In this document: in pieces, positions 34,746-43,061 of the stretch
Layout of the letters: each line of letters begins with the position of its first letter
Numbering within the stretch: the stretch's first letter is position 1
NCBI RefSeq assembly: GCF_002909375.1
Contig: NZ_PPXD01000015.1
Span: 62,001 to 126,000 of the forward strand
Length of the DNA: 64,000 nt
Source of the DNA: Cryobacterium zongtaii
Lineage (GTDB): Bacteria > Actinomycetota > Actinomycetes > Actinomycetales > Microbacteriaceae
Direction of reading: 5' to 3'
The notes under the pieces: model-generated
The model's input: the letters and a program-made list of their open reading frames with translations, nothing else
What the model was told of the DNA's origin: nothing
Database searches by the model: none
Made by a program: the position numbers and the translations under genes

Positions 34746-34779
34746 TGGTGTGCCTTTCATAATCAACATTGACATTTTG

Positions 34780-34793
34780 TGCAAGCGGTTACA
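34780..34793. promoter_or_regulatory. Candidate LacI-type operator TGCAAGCGGTTACA
   Basis: Imperfect palindrome placed directly downstream of the malE -10, over the expected transcription start. Its CGCTTGCA half matches the site at 34876. Confidence 0.65.
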
Positions 34794-34822
34794 TGTATAC
34801 CTGCCATTTCCTCGATTGGCAA
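34794..34822 (-). promoter_or_regulatory. malE-operon promoter TTGCCA-17-TATACA
   Basis: On the minus strand TTGCCA (34817-34822) is 17 nt from TATACA (34794-34799), close to the vegetative consensus. The transcript would start within the operator at 34780-34793. Confidence 0.75.
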
Positions 34823-34875
34823 CCCAGTGTGCGGTTATCGACAGTTCTGATGCCAGATCCGCCAGCGTCATTTGT

Positions 34876-34889
34876 GGAAGCGCTTGCAC
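34876..34889. promoter_or_regulatory. Candidate LacI-type operator GGAAGCGCTTGCAC
   Basis: Contains a perfect AAGCGCTT palindrome (34878-34885) and overlaps the -35 of the alpha-glucosidase promoter. With the site at 34780 it forms a pair about 97 bp apart, suitable for looping or cooperative repression of both transcripts. Confidence 0.65.
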
Positions 34890-34911
34890 GCATCACAAAA
34901 TGCCGTAGTCT
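34884..34911 (+). promoter_or_regulatory. Leaderless promoter TTGCAC-16-TAGTCT of alpha-glucosidase
   Basis: TTGCAC (34884-34889) and TAGTCT (34906-34911) are separated by 16 nt, and the -10 ends 7 nt before the ATG at 34919. No Shine-Dalgarno motif is present. Confidence 0.65.
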
Positions 34912-34918
34912 GTCCGTC

Positions 34919-36589
34919 ATGACAGGCACAGAGTGGTGGCGTAACGCCGTTATCTATCAGATCTACCCACGGTCGTTCGCTGACGCGAACGGCGACGGCA
35001 TGGGCGACCTCGCCGGCATCCGCTCCAGGCTGCCGCAGCTCGCCGAATTGGGGGTGGACGCCATCTGGCTGTCACCCTTTTACACGTCGCCGCAGCGCGA
35101 CGCCGGCTATGACGTCTCCGACTACTGCGATGTCGATCCCCTGTTCGGCACGCTGTCCGACTACGACAAGATGCAGGCCGCCGCGCACGACCTGGGCATC
35201 CGGGTGATCGTCGACATCGTGCCGAATCACTCCTCGAGCGACCACCCGTGGTTCCAGGCCGCACTGGCCGCCGGCCCCGGCAGCGAAGAGCGCGGCCACT
35301 ACATCTTCCGCGACGGCCTGGGCGAGAACGGTGAGCTTCCGCCGAACAACTGGGAGTCCGTGTTCGGCGGCAACGCCTGGACCCGCACGACCGACCCGGA
35401 CGGCACCCCCGGCCAGTGGTACCTGCACCTCTTCGACACCACCCAGCCCGACTTCGACTGGGACAACGAGTGGGTGCGCGCCGAGTTCCGGGATGTGCTT
35501 CGCTTCTGGCTGGACCGCGGCGTCGACGGATTCAGGGTGGATGTCGCCCACGGCATGATCAAGGCCAAGGGCCTGCCCGACTACACCCCGCCCGTCGACG
35601 GCGGCAGCATGGGCGGCGCGACCACCGCGCTCGAACCCGGCGTTGTGGCGGAGCCCGTCGCCGGAGCCCCGTATTGGGCCCAGGACGGCGTGCACGACAT
35701 CTACCGCGACTGGCGCATCGTGCTCGACGAGTATGACGGTGACCGGATCCTGGCCGCCGAGGCCTGGGTCGACCCGCTCGAGCGGGTGGCGCAGTGGGTG
35801 CGTCCGGATGAGATGCACCAGGCCTTCAACTTCGCCTACCTGGAGACCCCGTGGCAGGCTCCCGCGCTCCGCCGCGTGATCGACGATTCGCTCGCCGCGT
35901 TCAGCTCCGTTGGCGCGCCGAGCACCTGGGTGCTCTCCAACCACGATGTCGTGCGGCACGCGTCCAGGCTCGCGCTCACCGCCGACAACCTGCAGGGTCA
36001 CGGCATCGGCCCGAACACCGTCGGCCTGCCGGACACCGAGGTCGGACTGCGTCGCGCCCGCGCCGCATCCGCCCTGATGCTCGCGCTGCCGGGGTCGAGC
36101 TACATCTACCAGGGCGAAGAACTCGGCCTGCCCGAGGTCATCCACCTGCCCGATTCGTCGCGGGAGGACCCCACCTGGTTCCGCACCAACGGTGAGCGCT
36201 ACGGCCGCGACGGCTGCCGTGTGCCCATCCCGTGGGAAGGCGCCGCGCCGTCGTACGGCTTCGGGCCGAGCGCCCAGAGCTGGCTGCCCCAGCCCGCCGA
36301 GTGGGCCACCCTGGCCCGCGACGCGCAGGCCGGTGTGGAGGGCTCGACCCTCGAGCTCTACACCGATGCCCTCGCCCTGCGCCGCGCGAACGAGCTCGGC
36401 TTCGGCTCGGTGGAATGGCTGCCCTCGCCCAGCGAGGACGTGCTCGTATTCCGCAACCGGAATGTCGTGGTGGTCGCCAACACCGGCGACCAGCCCATCG
36501 AGCTGCCCGCCGGCGATGTGCTGCTTTCCAGCGCCACCCTCACCGGGCGCACGCTGCCGGGTGACACCACGGCCTGGCTGCAGGGCTGA
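34919..36589 (+). CDS. Alpha-glucosidase, glycoside hydrolase family 13
   Basis: 556-residue cytoplasmic enzyme likely to release glucose from maltose and maltodextrins. It begins TEWWRNAVIYQIYPRSFADANGDG-like (WWRNAVIYQIYPRSF), typical of oligo-1,6/alpha-glucosidases. Conserved regions are I VIVDIVPNHSS, II GVDGFRVDVAHG (nucleophile Asp), III RILAAEAWV (Glu) and IV VLSNHDVVRH, with QGEELGLPE in the later barrel. The start at 34919 is fixed by the promoter and motif distance. It is divergent from malE and shares its operator region, so both halves are probably induced together. Confidence 0.93.
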   Translation: MTGTEWWRNAVIYQIYPRSFADANGDGMGDLAGIRSRLPQLAELGVDAIWLSPFYTSPQRDAGYDVSDYCDVDPLFGTLSDYDKMQAAAHDLGIRVIVDIVPNHSSSDHPWFQAALAAGPGSEERGHYIFRDGLGENGELPPNNWESVFGGNAWTRTTDPDGTPGQWYLHLFDTTQPDFDWDNEWVRAEFRDVLRFWLDRGVDGFRVDVAHGMIKAKGLPDYTPPVDGGSMGGATTALEPGVVAEPVAGAPYWAQDGVHDIYRDWRIVLDEYDGDRILAAEAWVDPLERVAQWVRPDEMHQAFNFAYLETPWQAPALRRVIDDSLAAFSSVGAPSTWVLSNHDVVRHASRLALTADNLQGHGIGPNTVGLPDTEVGLRRARAASALMLALPGSSYIYQGEELGLPEVIHLPDSSREDPTWFRTNGERYGRDGCRVPIPWEGAAPSYGFGPSAQSWLPQPAEWATLARDAQAGVEGSTLELYTDALALRRANELGFGSVEWLPSPSEDVLVFRNRNVVVVANTGDQPIELPAGDVLLSSATLTGRTLPGDTTAWLQG

Positions 36590-36678
36590 CCACCTCGCAT
36601 CACCGAGTAGTCGCCACTCCCCCGCTCGCAGCTCGCTCCCAGCGAGTACCGATGCGGGGGATGGCAGACTCGAGGTGG
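36590..36678. repeat. Nested inverted repeat / long stem-loop
   Basis: Successive pairs CCACCT/AGGTGG, CGAGT/ACTCG, GCCA/TGGC, CCCCCGC (36619-36625)/GCGGGGG (36654-36660) and CTCGCT/AGCGAG with a CCC loop stack into one ~89-nt imperfect hairpin. It starts at the alpha-glucosidase stop and ends 42 bp before the alarmone synthetase. It may terminate transcription or act as an RNA element. Confidence 0.65.
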
Positions 36679-36719
36679 CCACCGGCGTTCGCTGGGCCGC
36701 CGTTGATTGGGGAGCGCTC

Positions 36720-37481
36720 GTGACTGACCAGGTTGTCGAATGGCCCAGTGACCTCCGGGAAATCCGGACCGAGCTCACCCGGTTCATGATGTCGTACAAG
36801 TTCGCGACCGACGAGATGATGACCAAGGTCAACATCCTCAAGGAAGAATTCAGCGCGATCCACGACTACAGCCCGATCGAGCACGTCAGCCACCGGCTCA
36901 AGTCGCCGGAGGGCATCCTCAAGAAGGCCAACCGCAAGGGTTACCCGCTGGACCTCGAGGGCATCCGCGAGAACATCCAGGACATCGCGGGCATCCGGAT
37001 CACCTGCAGCTTCATCTCGGACACCTACAGGGTGCTCGAGATGCTCACCGGTCAACGGGACATCACCGTGCTGCAGGTCAAGGACTACATCAAGAACCCC
37101 AAGCCCAACGGCTACAAGAGCCTGCACCTGATCGCGGCGATCCCGGTGTTCATGTCCGACCGGGTGCAGCCCGTCACCGTCGAGGTGCAGATCCGCACCG
37201 TGGCCATGGATTTCTGGGCGAGTCTCGAGCACAAGATCTTCTACAAGTACGACGGCGCGGTGCCGACCGCGCTGGTCGGCGAGCTCAAGCAGGCCGCCGA
37301 CGTGGCCAACCGGCTCGACATCGACATGGAACGCCTGCACGACCAGGTCGTGTCGTTGGGCGAAGCGTCCGAGCCCGTGACGCCGCGAGAGGCACGGCCG
37401 GCCCAGCACGGGGCGGACGGCGTCGCACCGTTCCCGCTCCCCCGGTCGCTGCTCGAGGCGTTTCTCGCAAAAGAAGCCTGA
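36720..37481 (+). CDS. Small alarmone synthetase, RelA/SpoT synthetase domain
   Basis: 253-residue single-domain (p)ppGpp synthetase of the RelQ/YjbM kind, with no HD hydrolase or TGS/ACT regulatory domains. It has KKANRKGYPLDLEGIRENIQDIAGIRITC (ATP and metal site), the G-loop NPKPNGYKSLHL and the catalytic VEVQIRTVAMDFWASLEHKIFYK. The last ~40 residues are a Pro/Ala tail. GGGGAG lies 5 nt before the GTG at 36720. It stands alone downstream of a long hairpin, so its expression may be controlled at the RNA level. Confidence 0.92.
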   Translation: MTDQVVEWPSDLREIRTELTRFMMSYKFATDEMMTKVNILKEEFSAIHDYSPIEHVSHRLKSPEGILKKANRKGYPLDLEGIRENIQDIAGIRITCSFISDTYRVLEMLTGQRDITVLQVKDYIKNPKPNGYKSLHLIAAIPVFMSDRVQPVTVEVQIRTVAMDFWASLEHKIFYKYDGAVPTALVGELKQAADVANRLDIDMERLHDQVVSLGEASEPVTPREARPAQHGADGVAPFPLPRSLLEAFLAKEA

Positions 37482-37490
37482 CCCGGACCT

Positions 37491-37551
37491 CGCGAAAGCG
37501 GGCTCCTGGTCGCCTCGACGCCCGCGAAGCAGCCACCTGACCGCTTTCGCG
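37491..37551. repeat. Inverted repeat CGCGAAAGCGG / CCGCTTTCGCG
   Basis: Perfect 11-nt arms at 37491-37501 and 37541-37551, with a 39-nt spacer that contains a further CGCGAAGC. It lies between convergent genes and may act as a terminator, although there is no T-run. Just downstream (37577-37598) TTGATCGAGCCTGTCGAGATCA, split here as TTGATCGAGCC and TGTCGAGATCA, is also near-palindromic. Confidence 0.6.
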
Positions 37552-37611
37552 GGATGCTTGGGGCGCGAGACCGCCGTTGATCGAGCCTGTCGAGATCAGG
37601 CGAAGCGCGAG

Positions 37612-39009
37612 CTAGTTGGTGTTGGCGTAGAGCCAGGCGAGCGGGTCGGTCTTGGTACCGTTGATGCCGCCGAGGCGGATCTCGAAGTGCAGGTGCGGGC
37701 CCGTCGACATGCCCGTGGAGCCGACCTTGCCGAGGACCTGGCCGACCTTGACGACGTCACCGGTCTTCAGCAGCATCGAGCCGTGGATCATGTGCGCGTA
37801 GACGCTGGAGACCAGCTTGCCGTCGATCATGTGATCGATGATCATGTGCACGCCGAGGCTGCCCTCGCCGTCCTCGGTGAAGCTGACCACGCCGTCGGCG
37901 ATTGCCTGGGTGGGGGCGCCGAGGCCGGGGTTGAAGTCCTGGCCGCCGTGGTTGACCGAGCAGCCTGCGCAGTTGCGGTAGCCGAACTGGTCGCCCACGT
38001 GCACGCCGACCGCGAACGGCCATTGGATGGTTCCGTTCGGGTTGTTGCTGAACGTGTCTTCCATGCGGATGCCGCTCGCCGCCGCGACCTCGGCGATGGA
38101 CTGCGACTGGTAGCTGTCCTGCTCGACGGTGATGGTGTCTGTGCCGTTGGCCAGGTTGATGACCTGGGCGGGGTCGGTGCCGCTCGTGGGCTTCTTGGCT
38201 TCGAGGGCCGCGGCCTGCACGTCGGTGGAGGACAGCAGTGCGTCGGCGGGGATCGAGGTGGCGACGGCCATCAGGGCGACGAAGGTCATCGCGATGATCG
38301 AACCACCCTTGGTGGCCAGCATCCGCATGCGGTGGTGTCCTGAGCGTGCCGATGCCACTCCGGGCTTGGCAGAGGACGGCACGGCCCTGGTGCGAGGCAC
38401 GAAGGCGGGCAGCGTGTGCTCCGGCTCATTCGGCTCCGTGCGGGCCTGTGACGCCGCAGCAGGCTCGTCGGCCGGCGCCTGGTCGTCGCTCGCCTGCACG
38501 GCGCGCAGCTGGGCACGCAGGGCCGCGCGCGACGGCAGGATGATCGTCGTCGTCGTGGTGTTCGGGGAAACGTCGCTCGGGATCTGCTCGTAGGCCGGCT
38601 CGGCAGGCAGCGCCAGATCGCGTTCCTTGAGAACGACGGTCTCGAGGTGAGGTTCGGCCAGTCCGGCACCGACCAGAAGGTGCGCCGCGGGCGACAGCTC
38701 GGTGACCGGCTGGGGTTCCACGTCGGAGACGGCAACAAAGTCGGCGGTTTCGGTGGGTGCCGGCTCGGTTACCGGCGCCGGTTCGGCGGCGAGCTCCGCG
38801 CGACGCTCGAGCTCGCGCTGTTCGCGACGCGTGAGCGTGCGGTGCGGTGCGGGCGCCGGCTCGGTCGAATCGGTGCTGCCGAGGTCGCTCTGTGAGAGGT
38901 CACTGGAGTCGGCTGCGGGGGCATCCGACAACGGGGTGTGACGTGACAAAGGACGGGTACTTTCGGCGCGTTGGACAGGGCTAGAGGCTCGCGTTTTGAC
39001 GTGAGCCAA
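37612..39009 (-). CDS. M23-family metallopeptidase, membrane-anchored
   Basis: 465-residue cell-wall hydrolase. Residues 1-220 are cytoplasmic and low-complexity (Pro/Ala/Glu/Thr), followed by one span (IIAMTFVALMAVATSIPADALL) and an extracellular part. The C-terminal ~120 residues are a LytM/M23 domain with the zinc ligands in NHGGQDF (H..D) and HLHF, plus VYAHMI. Such enzymes cut peptidoglycan cross-bridges, or activate others when degenerate; here the ligands are intact. The start is the TTG at 39009; no better codon or Shine-Dalgarno motif is visible, so the N-terminus is uncertain. Confidence 0.87.
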   Translation of the reverse strand: MAHVKTRASSPVQRAESTRPLSRHTPLSDAPAADSSDLSQSDLGSTDSTEPAPAPHRTLTRREQRELERRAELAAEPAPVTEPAPTETADFVAVSDVEPQPVTELSPAAHLLVGAGLAEPHLETVVLKERDLALPAEPAYEQIPSDVSPNTTTTTIILPSRAALRAQLRAVQASDDQAPADEPAAASQARTEPNEPEHTLPAFVPRTRAVPSSAKPGVASARSGHHRMRMLATKGGSIIAMTFVALMAVATSIPADALLSSTDVQAAALEAKKPTSGTDPAQVINLANGTDTITVEQDSYQSQSIAEVAAASGIRMEDTFSNNPNGTIQWPFAVGVHVGDQFGYRNCAGCSVNHGGQDFNPGLGAPTQAIADGVVSFTEDGEGSLGVHMIIDHMIDGKLVSSVYAHMIHGSMLLKTGDVVKVGQVLGKVGSTGMSTGPHLHFEIRLGGINGTKTDPLAWLYANTN

Positions 39010-39194
39010 AGTAACGAATAGATAAAGGCTAGCTTGCGGAGCGCCGGATGGCCATTTGATGTCGGCAAATCACACCCGAACACGGGGTGCATCCCTCCCT
39101 GTGGAGGATGCGCAAGGAGGGCCCGGCGTGATAGCGGATCGGGCGTCTGCCCCGCCATCCAGCGGGTGCGGAGCCGTCAGCGGCACCCCGATTC
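39010..39194. other. Intergenic region upstream of the M23 peptidase
   Basis: 185 bp between the IMPase-like and M23 genes. A hairpin-forming segment GCATCC...GGGATGC lies at about 39088-39112 and an A/T-rich stretch precedes the TTG start. I looked for a c-di-AMP (ydaO) riboswitch, which controls cell-wall hydrolases in some actinobacteria, and could not align its conserved core. Confidence 0.4.
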
Positions 39195-40028
39195 TCAAAT
39201 GTCGTCGTCAGCCATAAATTGCTCGAAAAGATTCGCGAGTAGCGGCTCAGCGGTGGCGTACAGATCGGGCGCGGCCGCGATGAGAAGGCTGAGGCCTTCA
39301 CGGTCCGCGCCGAACGCGCCCACCCGGGCGCCGGCCTCCCTGGCGACAAGGGCCCCGGCAGCGTGATCCCAGGGGTGCAATCCGCGCTCGTAGTAGAGGT
39401 CCAGCCGGCCGGCGGCCACCGAGCACAGGTCCAGTGAGGCCGCGCCCATCCGCCGCACGTCACGGACCTGGCTGATCAGACCGTGCAGGACCTTCGCCTG
39501 GCGGGTTCGCCGGACCGAGTCGTAGGAGAATCCGGTACCGAACAGGGCCAACGACAACGGCACCCCGCTCGTCACCTGAAGCGCGCGCCCGTTCAGGTGC
39601 GCACCATCGCCGGCGCGGGCGGAGAACAGTTCGTCGATCGCCGGGTTGCGCACCGCGCCGGCCAGGGCGCTCCAGCTGGCCGGGTCGGCGTCGCCCTCGA
39701 CCACGGCGATGCTCACGGCGTAACAGGGGATGCCGTAGAGGTAGTTGACGGTGCCGTCGATGGGGTCGACGACCCAGGTCAGTCCGGAGGTGCCCGCGGT
39801 GGCGGTGGACTCCTCGCCGTAGAAGCCGTCGTCGGGTCGCGCATCCGCGAGCAGGCCGCGGATGAGCGCCTCGGTCTCCCGGTCCGCGAGCGTGACCACG
39901 TCCTCCGGGGACGACTTCGACGCGGCGATCTGCACACCTTCCGCCCGCCGGTGCCGGGCGAGCTCTCCGGCGACCATGGCGGTCTCCTGGGCGAGGGTGA
40001 GCAGTTCGGCCGTGGCGGAAGGGGTCAT
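39195..40028 (-). CDS. Inositol monophosphatase-family phosphatase
   Basis: 277-residue Mg-dependent phosphatase. Motif A is WVVDPIDGTVNYLYGIP and motif B is GLHPWDHAAGALVAREAGARV; the upstream metal-binding Glu pair is FYGEES. Family members dephosphorylate inositol-1-phosphate, histidinol phosphate or 3'-phosphoadenosine compounds, and the sequence alone does not decide which. The ATG at 40028 is preceded by TACCGT with a 6-nt gap, so it is probably leaderless. It is followed by the M23 peptidase on the same strand after 185 bp. Confidence 0.88.
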   Translation of the reverse strand: MTPSATAELLTLAQETAMVAGELARHRRAEGVQIAASKSSPEDVVTLADRETEALIRGLLADARPDDGFYGEESTATAGTSGLTWVVDPIDGTVNYLYGIPCYAVSIAVVEGDADPASWSALAGAVRNPAIDELFSARAGDGAHLNGRALQVTSGVPLSLALFGTGFSYDSVRRTRQAKVLHGLISQVRDVRRMGAASLDLCSVAAGRLDLYYERGLHPWDHAAGALVAREAGARVGAFGADREGLSLLIAAAPDLYATAEPLLANLFEQFMADDDI

Positions 40029-40034
40029 CTGACC

Positions 40035-40040
40035 ACGGTA
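40035..40040 (-). promoter_or_regulatory. -10 hexamer TACCGT, leaderless IMPase-like gene
   Basis: TACCGT on the minus strand ends 6 nt before the ATG at 40028, without a Shine-Dalgarno motif. Confidence 0.55.
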
Positions 40041-40136
40041 CGCCCGAGCGGTAACGGGCGGGTTAACGCACAAACGCGCCGGAGGCCGGCGCGTTGTGGT
40101 GGTGCTGGTAGTGCAGGTCTTGCCCCATTCTTGCTG

Positions 40137-40218
40137 TGGCGAGTGCGAGATTCGAACTCACGAAGGCTACGCCGTCTGATTTACAGTCAGATCCCTTTGG
40201 CCGCTTGGGTAACTCGCC
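40137..40218 (-). tRNA. tRNA-Tyr (GTA)
   Basis: 82-nt class II tRNA with a long variable arm. Acceptor GGCGAGT/ACTCGCC, anticodon loop CTGTAAA (anticodon GTA), T-arm GTGAGTTCGAATCTCGC and discriminator A. It stands alone. Confidence 0.95.
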
Positions 40219-40374
40219 AGTGCATACCCGGCCATATGTAGCCACGTGACCGGAGACGCTCAGACAGAATACAAGCCGAAGGGCCCAAGTGCGAAATCAG
40301 GGTGGGCGGCCGGGCGCCGAACCGGTGGATATGATCACTTCACACCCCCTCTTGCACGCCGGTTAGGAACCCGA

Positions 40375-41391
40375 ATGGTCGGAATCGACGAGGTCGCCCG
40401 TCGCGCGGGCGTCTCCACCGCCACGGTTTCGCGCGCCCTGAGCGGCAACGGCCACGTGTCGCCCACGACCAGGCTCAAGGTCAAGGCCGCGGCCCTGGAG
40501 CTGGGCTACGTGGTGTCGTCGAACGCGTCCAGCCTGGCGTCGGGTCGCATGAAGAACATCGGCGTGGTCGTGCCGTTCCTGAATCGGTGGTTCTTCTCCA
40601 GCGTCGTCGAGGGCGCTCAGAAGGAACTGCTGCACAACGGCTACGACCTCACGCTCTACAACCTCACCGGCGGCGGCGACGAGCGCCGCAGCGTCTTCGA
40701 GCACTTCCTGCTCCGTCAGCGGGTGGATGCCGTGATCGCGATCTCGCTGGAACTGACCGAGAGCGAGGTGGCCAGGCTGCACGCGCTCGGCAAGCCGCTC
40801 GTGGGCGTCGGCGGCCCGATCACGGGCGTGCGCACTCTCACCATCGACGACGCGGCCGTGGCCCGGCTCGCCACCGAGCACCTGCTCGCGCTCGGCCACA
40901 CCCGGATCGCCCACATCGGCGGCACCAAGGACTACGACCTCGACTTCCACCTGCCCACCAACCGGCGCTTCGGCTACGAGGCTGCCCTGGAAGCCGCCGG
41001 TATCGGCGTGGCCCCCGAGCTGTTCCAACCGGCCGACTTCACCATCCGTGGCGGCTACCAGGCGGCGAAGCAGCTGCTGGGCAGCCCGCACGACCGTCCG
41101 ACGGCGATCTTCGCCGCGTCGGACGAGATGGCGATCGGCAGCATCCTGGCCGCTCGGGACCTGGGCCTGGTCGTGCCGCGGGACGTCTCGGTGATCGGCA
41201 TCGACGACCACGAACTGGCGGACTTCTTCGGCCTGAGCACCATCGCGCAGTTCCCGCAGGGCCAGGGCGCCAAGGCCGTGGAGATCCTGATGGACCAGCT
41301 GCATCCGGGCCAGCACGACCAGGCGGCCCTGAACACTCCGATGCCGTTCGAGTTGATCGTGCGCTCGAGTACGGCACGCCCCGGCGACTGA
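40375..41391 (+). CDS. LacI-family transcriptional regulator
   Basis: 338-residue repressor from the ATG at 40375 (AGGA 8 nt upstream). The DNA-binding domain starts [23 protein letters not shown], with the hinge [19 protein letters not shown]. The effector domain has [32 protein letters not shown] and [17 protein letters not shown]. No sugar gene is adjacent. The mal module 4-6 kb away has LacI-type sites but no regulator of its own, and the CTTGCACGC nonamer of its operator recurs upstream of this gene (40351-40359), so control of that module is a reasonable guess. Confidence 0.9.
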   Translation: MVGIDEVARRAGVSTATVSRALSGNGHVSPTTRLKVKAAALELGYVVSSNASSLASGRMKNIGVVVPFLNRWFFSSVVEGAQKELLHNGYDLTLYNLTGGGDERRSVFEHFLLRQRVDAVIAISLELTESEVARLHALGKPLVGVGGPITGVRTLTIDDAAVARLATEHLLALGHTRIAHIGGTKDYDLDFHLPTNRRFGYEAALEAAGIGVAPELFQPADFTIRGGYQAAKQLLGSPHDRPTAIFAASDEMAIGSILAARDLGLVVPRDVSVIGIDDHELADFFGLSTIAQFPQGQGAKAVEILMDQLHPGQHDQAALNTPMPFELIVRSSTARPGD

Positions 41392-41427
41392 TCAGAGCGC
41401 CGTCGGGCGGCATCCGGCCCTTCTCGG

Positions 41428-41433
41428 TAACAT
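41428..41433 (+). promoter_or_regulatory. -10 hexamer TAACAT, leaderless yajQ-like gene
   Basis: TAACAT ends 7 nt before the ATG at 41441, with no Shine-Dalgarno motif. Confidence 0.55.
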
Positions 41434-41440
41434 GGTCCTC

Positions 41441-41929
41441 ATGGCAGATTCTACGTTCGACATCGTCAGCAAGGTCGACCCCATGGAGATCGACAACGCG
41501 CTCAACCAGGCTCACAAAGAGGTGGCGCAGCGCTACGACTTCAAGAACGTCGGGGCATCCATCGAAATGAGCGGCGAGAAGGTGCTCATGAAGGCGAACA
41601 CCGAGGAGCGCGTCAAGGCGATCCTCGAGGTGTTCGAGTCGAAGCTGATCAAGCGCGGCATCTCGCTGCGCAGCCTCGACGCCGGTGAGCCGTACCCGTC
41701 GGGCAAGGAGTACCGCATCGAGGCCAGCATGAAGGCCGGAATCGACCAGGAGAACGCGAAGAAGATCAACAAGATCATCCGCGACGAGGGCCCCAAGGGC
41801 GTCAAGAGCCAGATTCAGGGCGACGAACTGCGCGTGAGCTCGAAGAGCCGCGACGACCTGCAGTCCACGATGGCCCTGCTCAAGGGCAAGGACCTCGACG
41901 TGGCCCTCCAGTTCGTCAACTTCCGCTAG
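41441..41929 (+). CDS. YajQ-family nucleotide-binding protein
   Basis: 162-residue YajQ/DUF520 protein. It matches the family across its length: [21 protein letters not shown], the [14 protein letters not shown] segment, [55 protein letters not shown] C-terminal text (shown here in part) and the end [10 protein letters not shown]. Xanthomonas YajQ binds cyclic di-GMP and acts with a transcription factor, while the role in actinobacteria is not established. It is monocistronic and ends at a clear terminator. Confidence 0.94.
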   Translation: MADSTFDIVSKVDPMEIDNALNQAHKEVAQRYDFKNVGASIEMSGEKVLMKANTEERVKAILEVFESKLIKRGISLRSLDAGEPYPSGKEYRIEASMKAGIDQENAKKINKIIRDEGPKGVKSQIQGDELRVSSKSRDDLQSTMALLKGKDLDVALQFVNFR

Positions 41930-41954
41930 TTCCCTTCCGCGAACTATGACCTAG

Positions 41955-41985
41955 GCCCCAGAATCTTCCGAGATCTGGGGCTTTT
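41955..41985 (+). terminator. Rho-independent terminator after yajQ-like gene
   Basis: Arms GCCCCAGA (41955-41962) and TCTGGGGC (41974-41981) with TCT/AGA inner pairing, followed by TTTTC. It may serve the convergent hydrolase gene as well. Confidence 0.85.
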
Positions 41986-42003
41986 CTCACGGTTCGCGGA
42001 TGG

Positions 42004-43047
42004 TCAGGGCGCGTAGGCGCGGAGCCACCGGGTGAGGGCGGCGTAGGCCGCTTCGCGCGGCGCCTCGGCGGAGAGGACGACGTCGTGCAGGGCTCCCTCG
42101 ATGCGCGCCACCGTCACCGTCGTACCCAGCCGCACGGCGGCCCTGGCGATGTCGTTCACCACCAGGACGCTGTCGCTGTGCCGCATCTGCTCGCTCCAGC
42201 GCGGCAGGATCGTGGACCGCGCCGACAGCAGCGTGAGGATAGGCACCTCGATGCCCAGTCCGGCCGCCACGGCGGCGTGTCCCTCGAGCACCGCGTTCAG
42301 CCAGGCCCGGGGCGGTGGGAAACCGCGCGGCGGGCGCCAGCGTGGTTCGTAGGACCACTCGCCGTCGAACTCGGACGAGACCGAGCGGCTGTAGAAGCCC
42401 AGGTCCACCTGGGGCAGGGTGCCCAGCGGCTGCACGCGGGCGCCCAGCTGCACGAGCGGCGTGATGAAGGCCCGGCCCACACCGCCGGCCTGAAACTCCA
42501 GCCACGGACTGTTCAGCACGAGCGCATGGGCCCGCCCCGGGTGCCTGGAGACCCACAGGCTCAGGGTGAGGCCGCCGGTGGAGTGCCCCATCAGCACCAG
42601 CCGCCGCCGCGACGGCCGTTCGGCGTTTTCGCCGTGGCCCATCGCGGCAAGGGCGGCTTCGATGTCGGCGTCGTAGGTGGCCAGGTCGGCCACGAAGCCG
42701 GGTGTCTGATGCTCCCGCAGGCTGCGCCCGTACTTCCGCAGATCGAGGGCGTAGAACCGGGCGCCGAGACCGTGCCAGTGCTCGGCGAGGCCGGTCTGGA
42801 AGAAGTAGTCCGACCATCCGTGCAGGTAGAGCACATCGGTGCCGTGCGCCGGGGCCGCCGGCGACACCAGTTCGGTCAGGGGCGGGCGGTGCCGCACCAG
42901 CGTGGCGACGACTTCCCCTTCGCCGTCGCTGCCCAGCGGCAGGGTAGCTGCCTGGTAGTCACTGCCCAGGATGTCGTCCTGCCAGGCCACAGCACGCGAG
43001 CCGTGAGCTAAGCCCCCGAATCGTTCGATTTTCGGTGCTTTGCTCAC
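42004..43047 (-). CDS. Alpha/beta hydrolase
   Basis: 347-residue hydrolase of the monoglyceride lipase-like (Hydrolase_4) group. It has the strand-turn DVLYLHGWSDYFF (oxyanion region), LDLRKYGRS, the nucleophile elbow LVLMGHSTGGL, and a late ALHDVVLSAE histidine. The GTG at 43047 is supported by family length and by the 14-bp gap to the upstream reductase stop; longer frames overlap that gene. It is the last gene of a run with the ferredoxin reductase. The natural substrate is unknown. Confidence 0.85.
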   Translation of the reverse strand: MSKAPKIERFGGLAHGSRAVAWQDDILGSDYQAATLPLGSDGEGEVVATLVRHRPPLTELVSPAAPAHGTDVLYLHGWSDYFFQTGLAEHWHGLGARFYALDLRKYGRSLREHQTPGFVADLATYDADIEAALAAMGHGENAERPSRRRLVLMGHSTGGLTLSLWVSRHPGRAHALVLNSPWLEFQAGGVGRAFITPLVQLGARVQPLGTLPQVDLGFYSRSVSSEFDGEWSYEPRWRPPRGFPPPRAWLNAVLEGHAAVAAGLGIEVPILTLLSARSTILPRWSEQMRHSDSVLVVNDIARAAVRLGTTVTVARIEGALHDVVLSAEAPREAAYAALTRWLRAYAP

Positions 43048-43061
43048 GGCTCGCCGCTTGC

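Noticed and set aside
39010..39194. c-di-AMP (ydaO) riboswitch upstream of the M23 peptidase
   Set aside because: Hairpins are present, but the conserved internal segments of the class could not be aligned.
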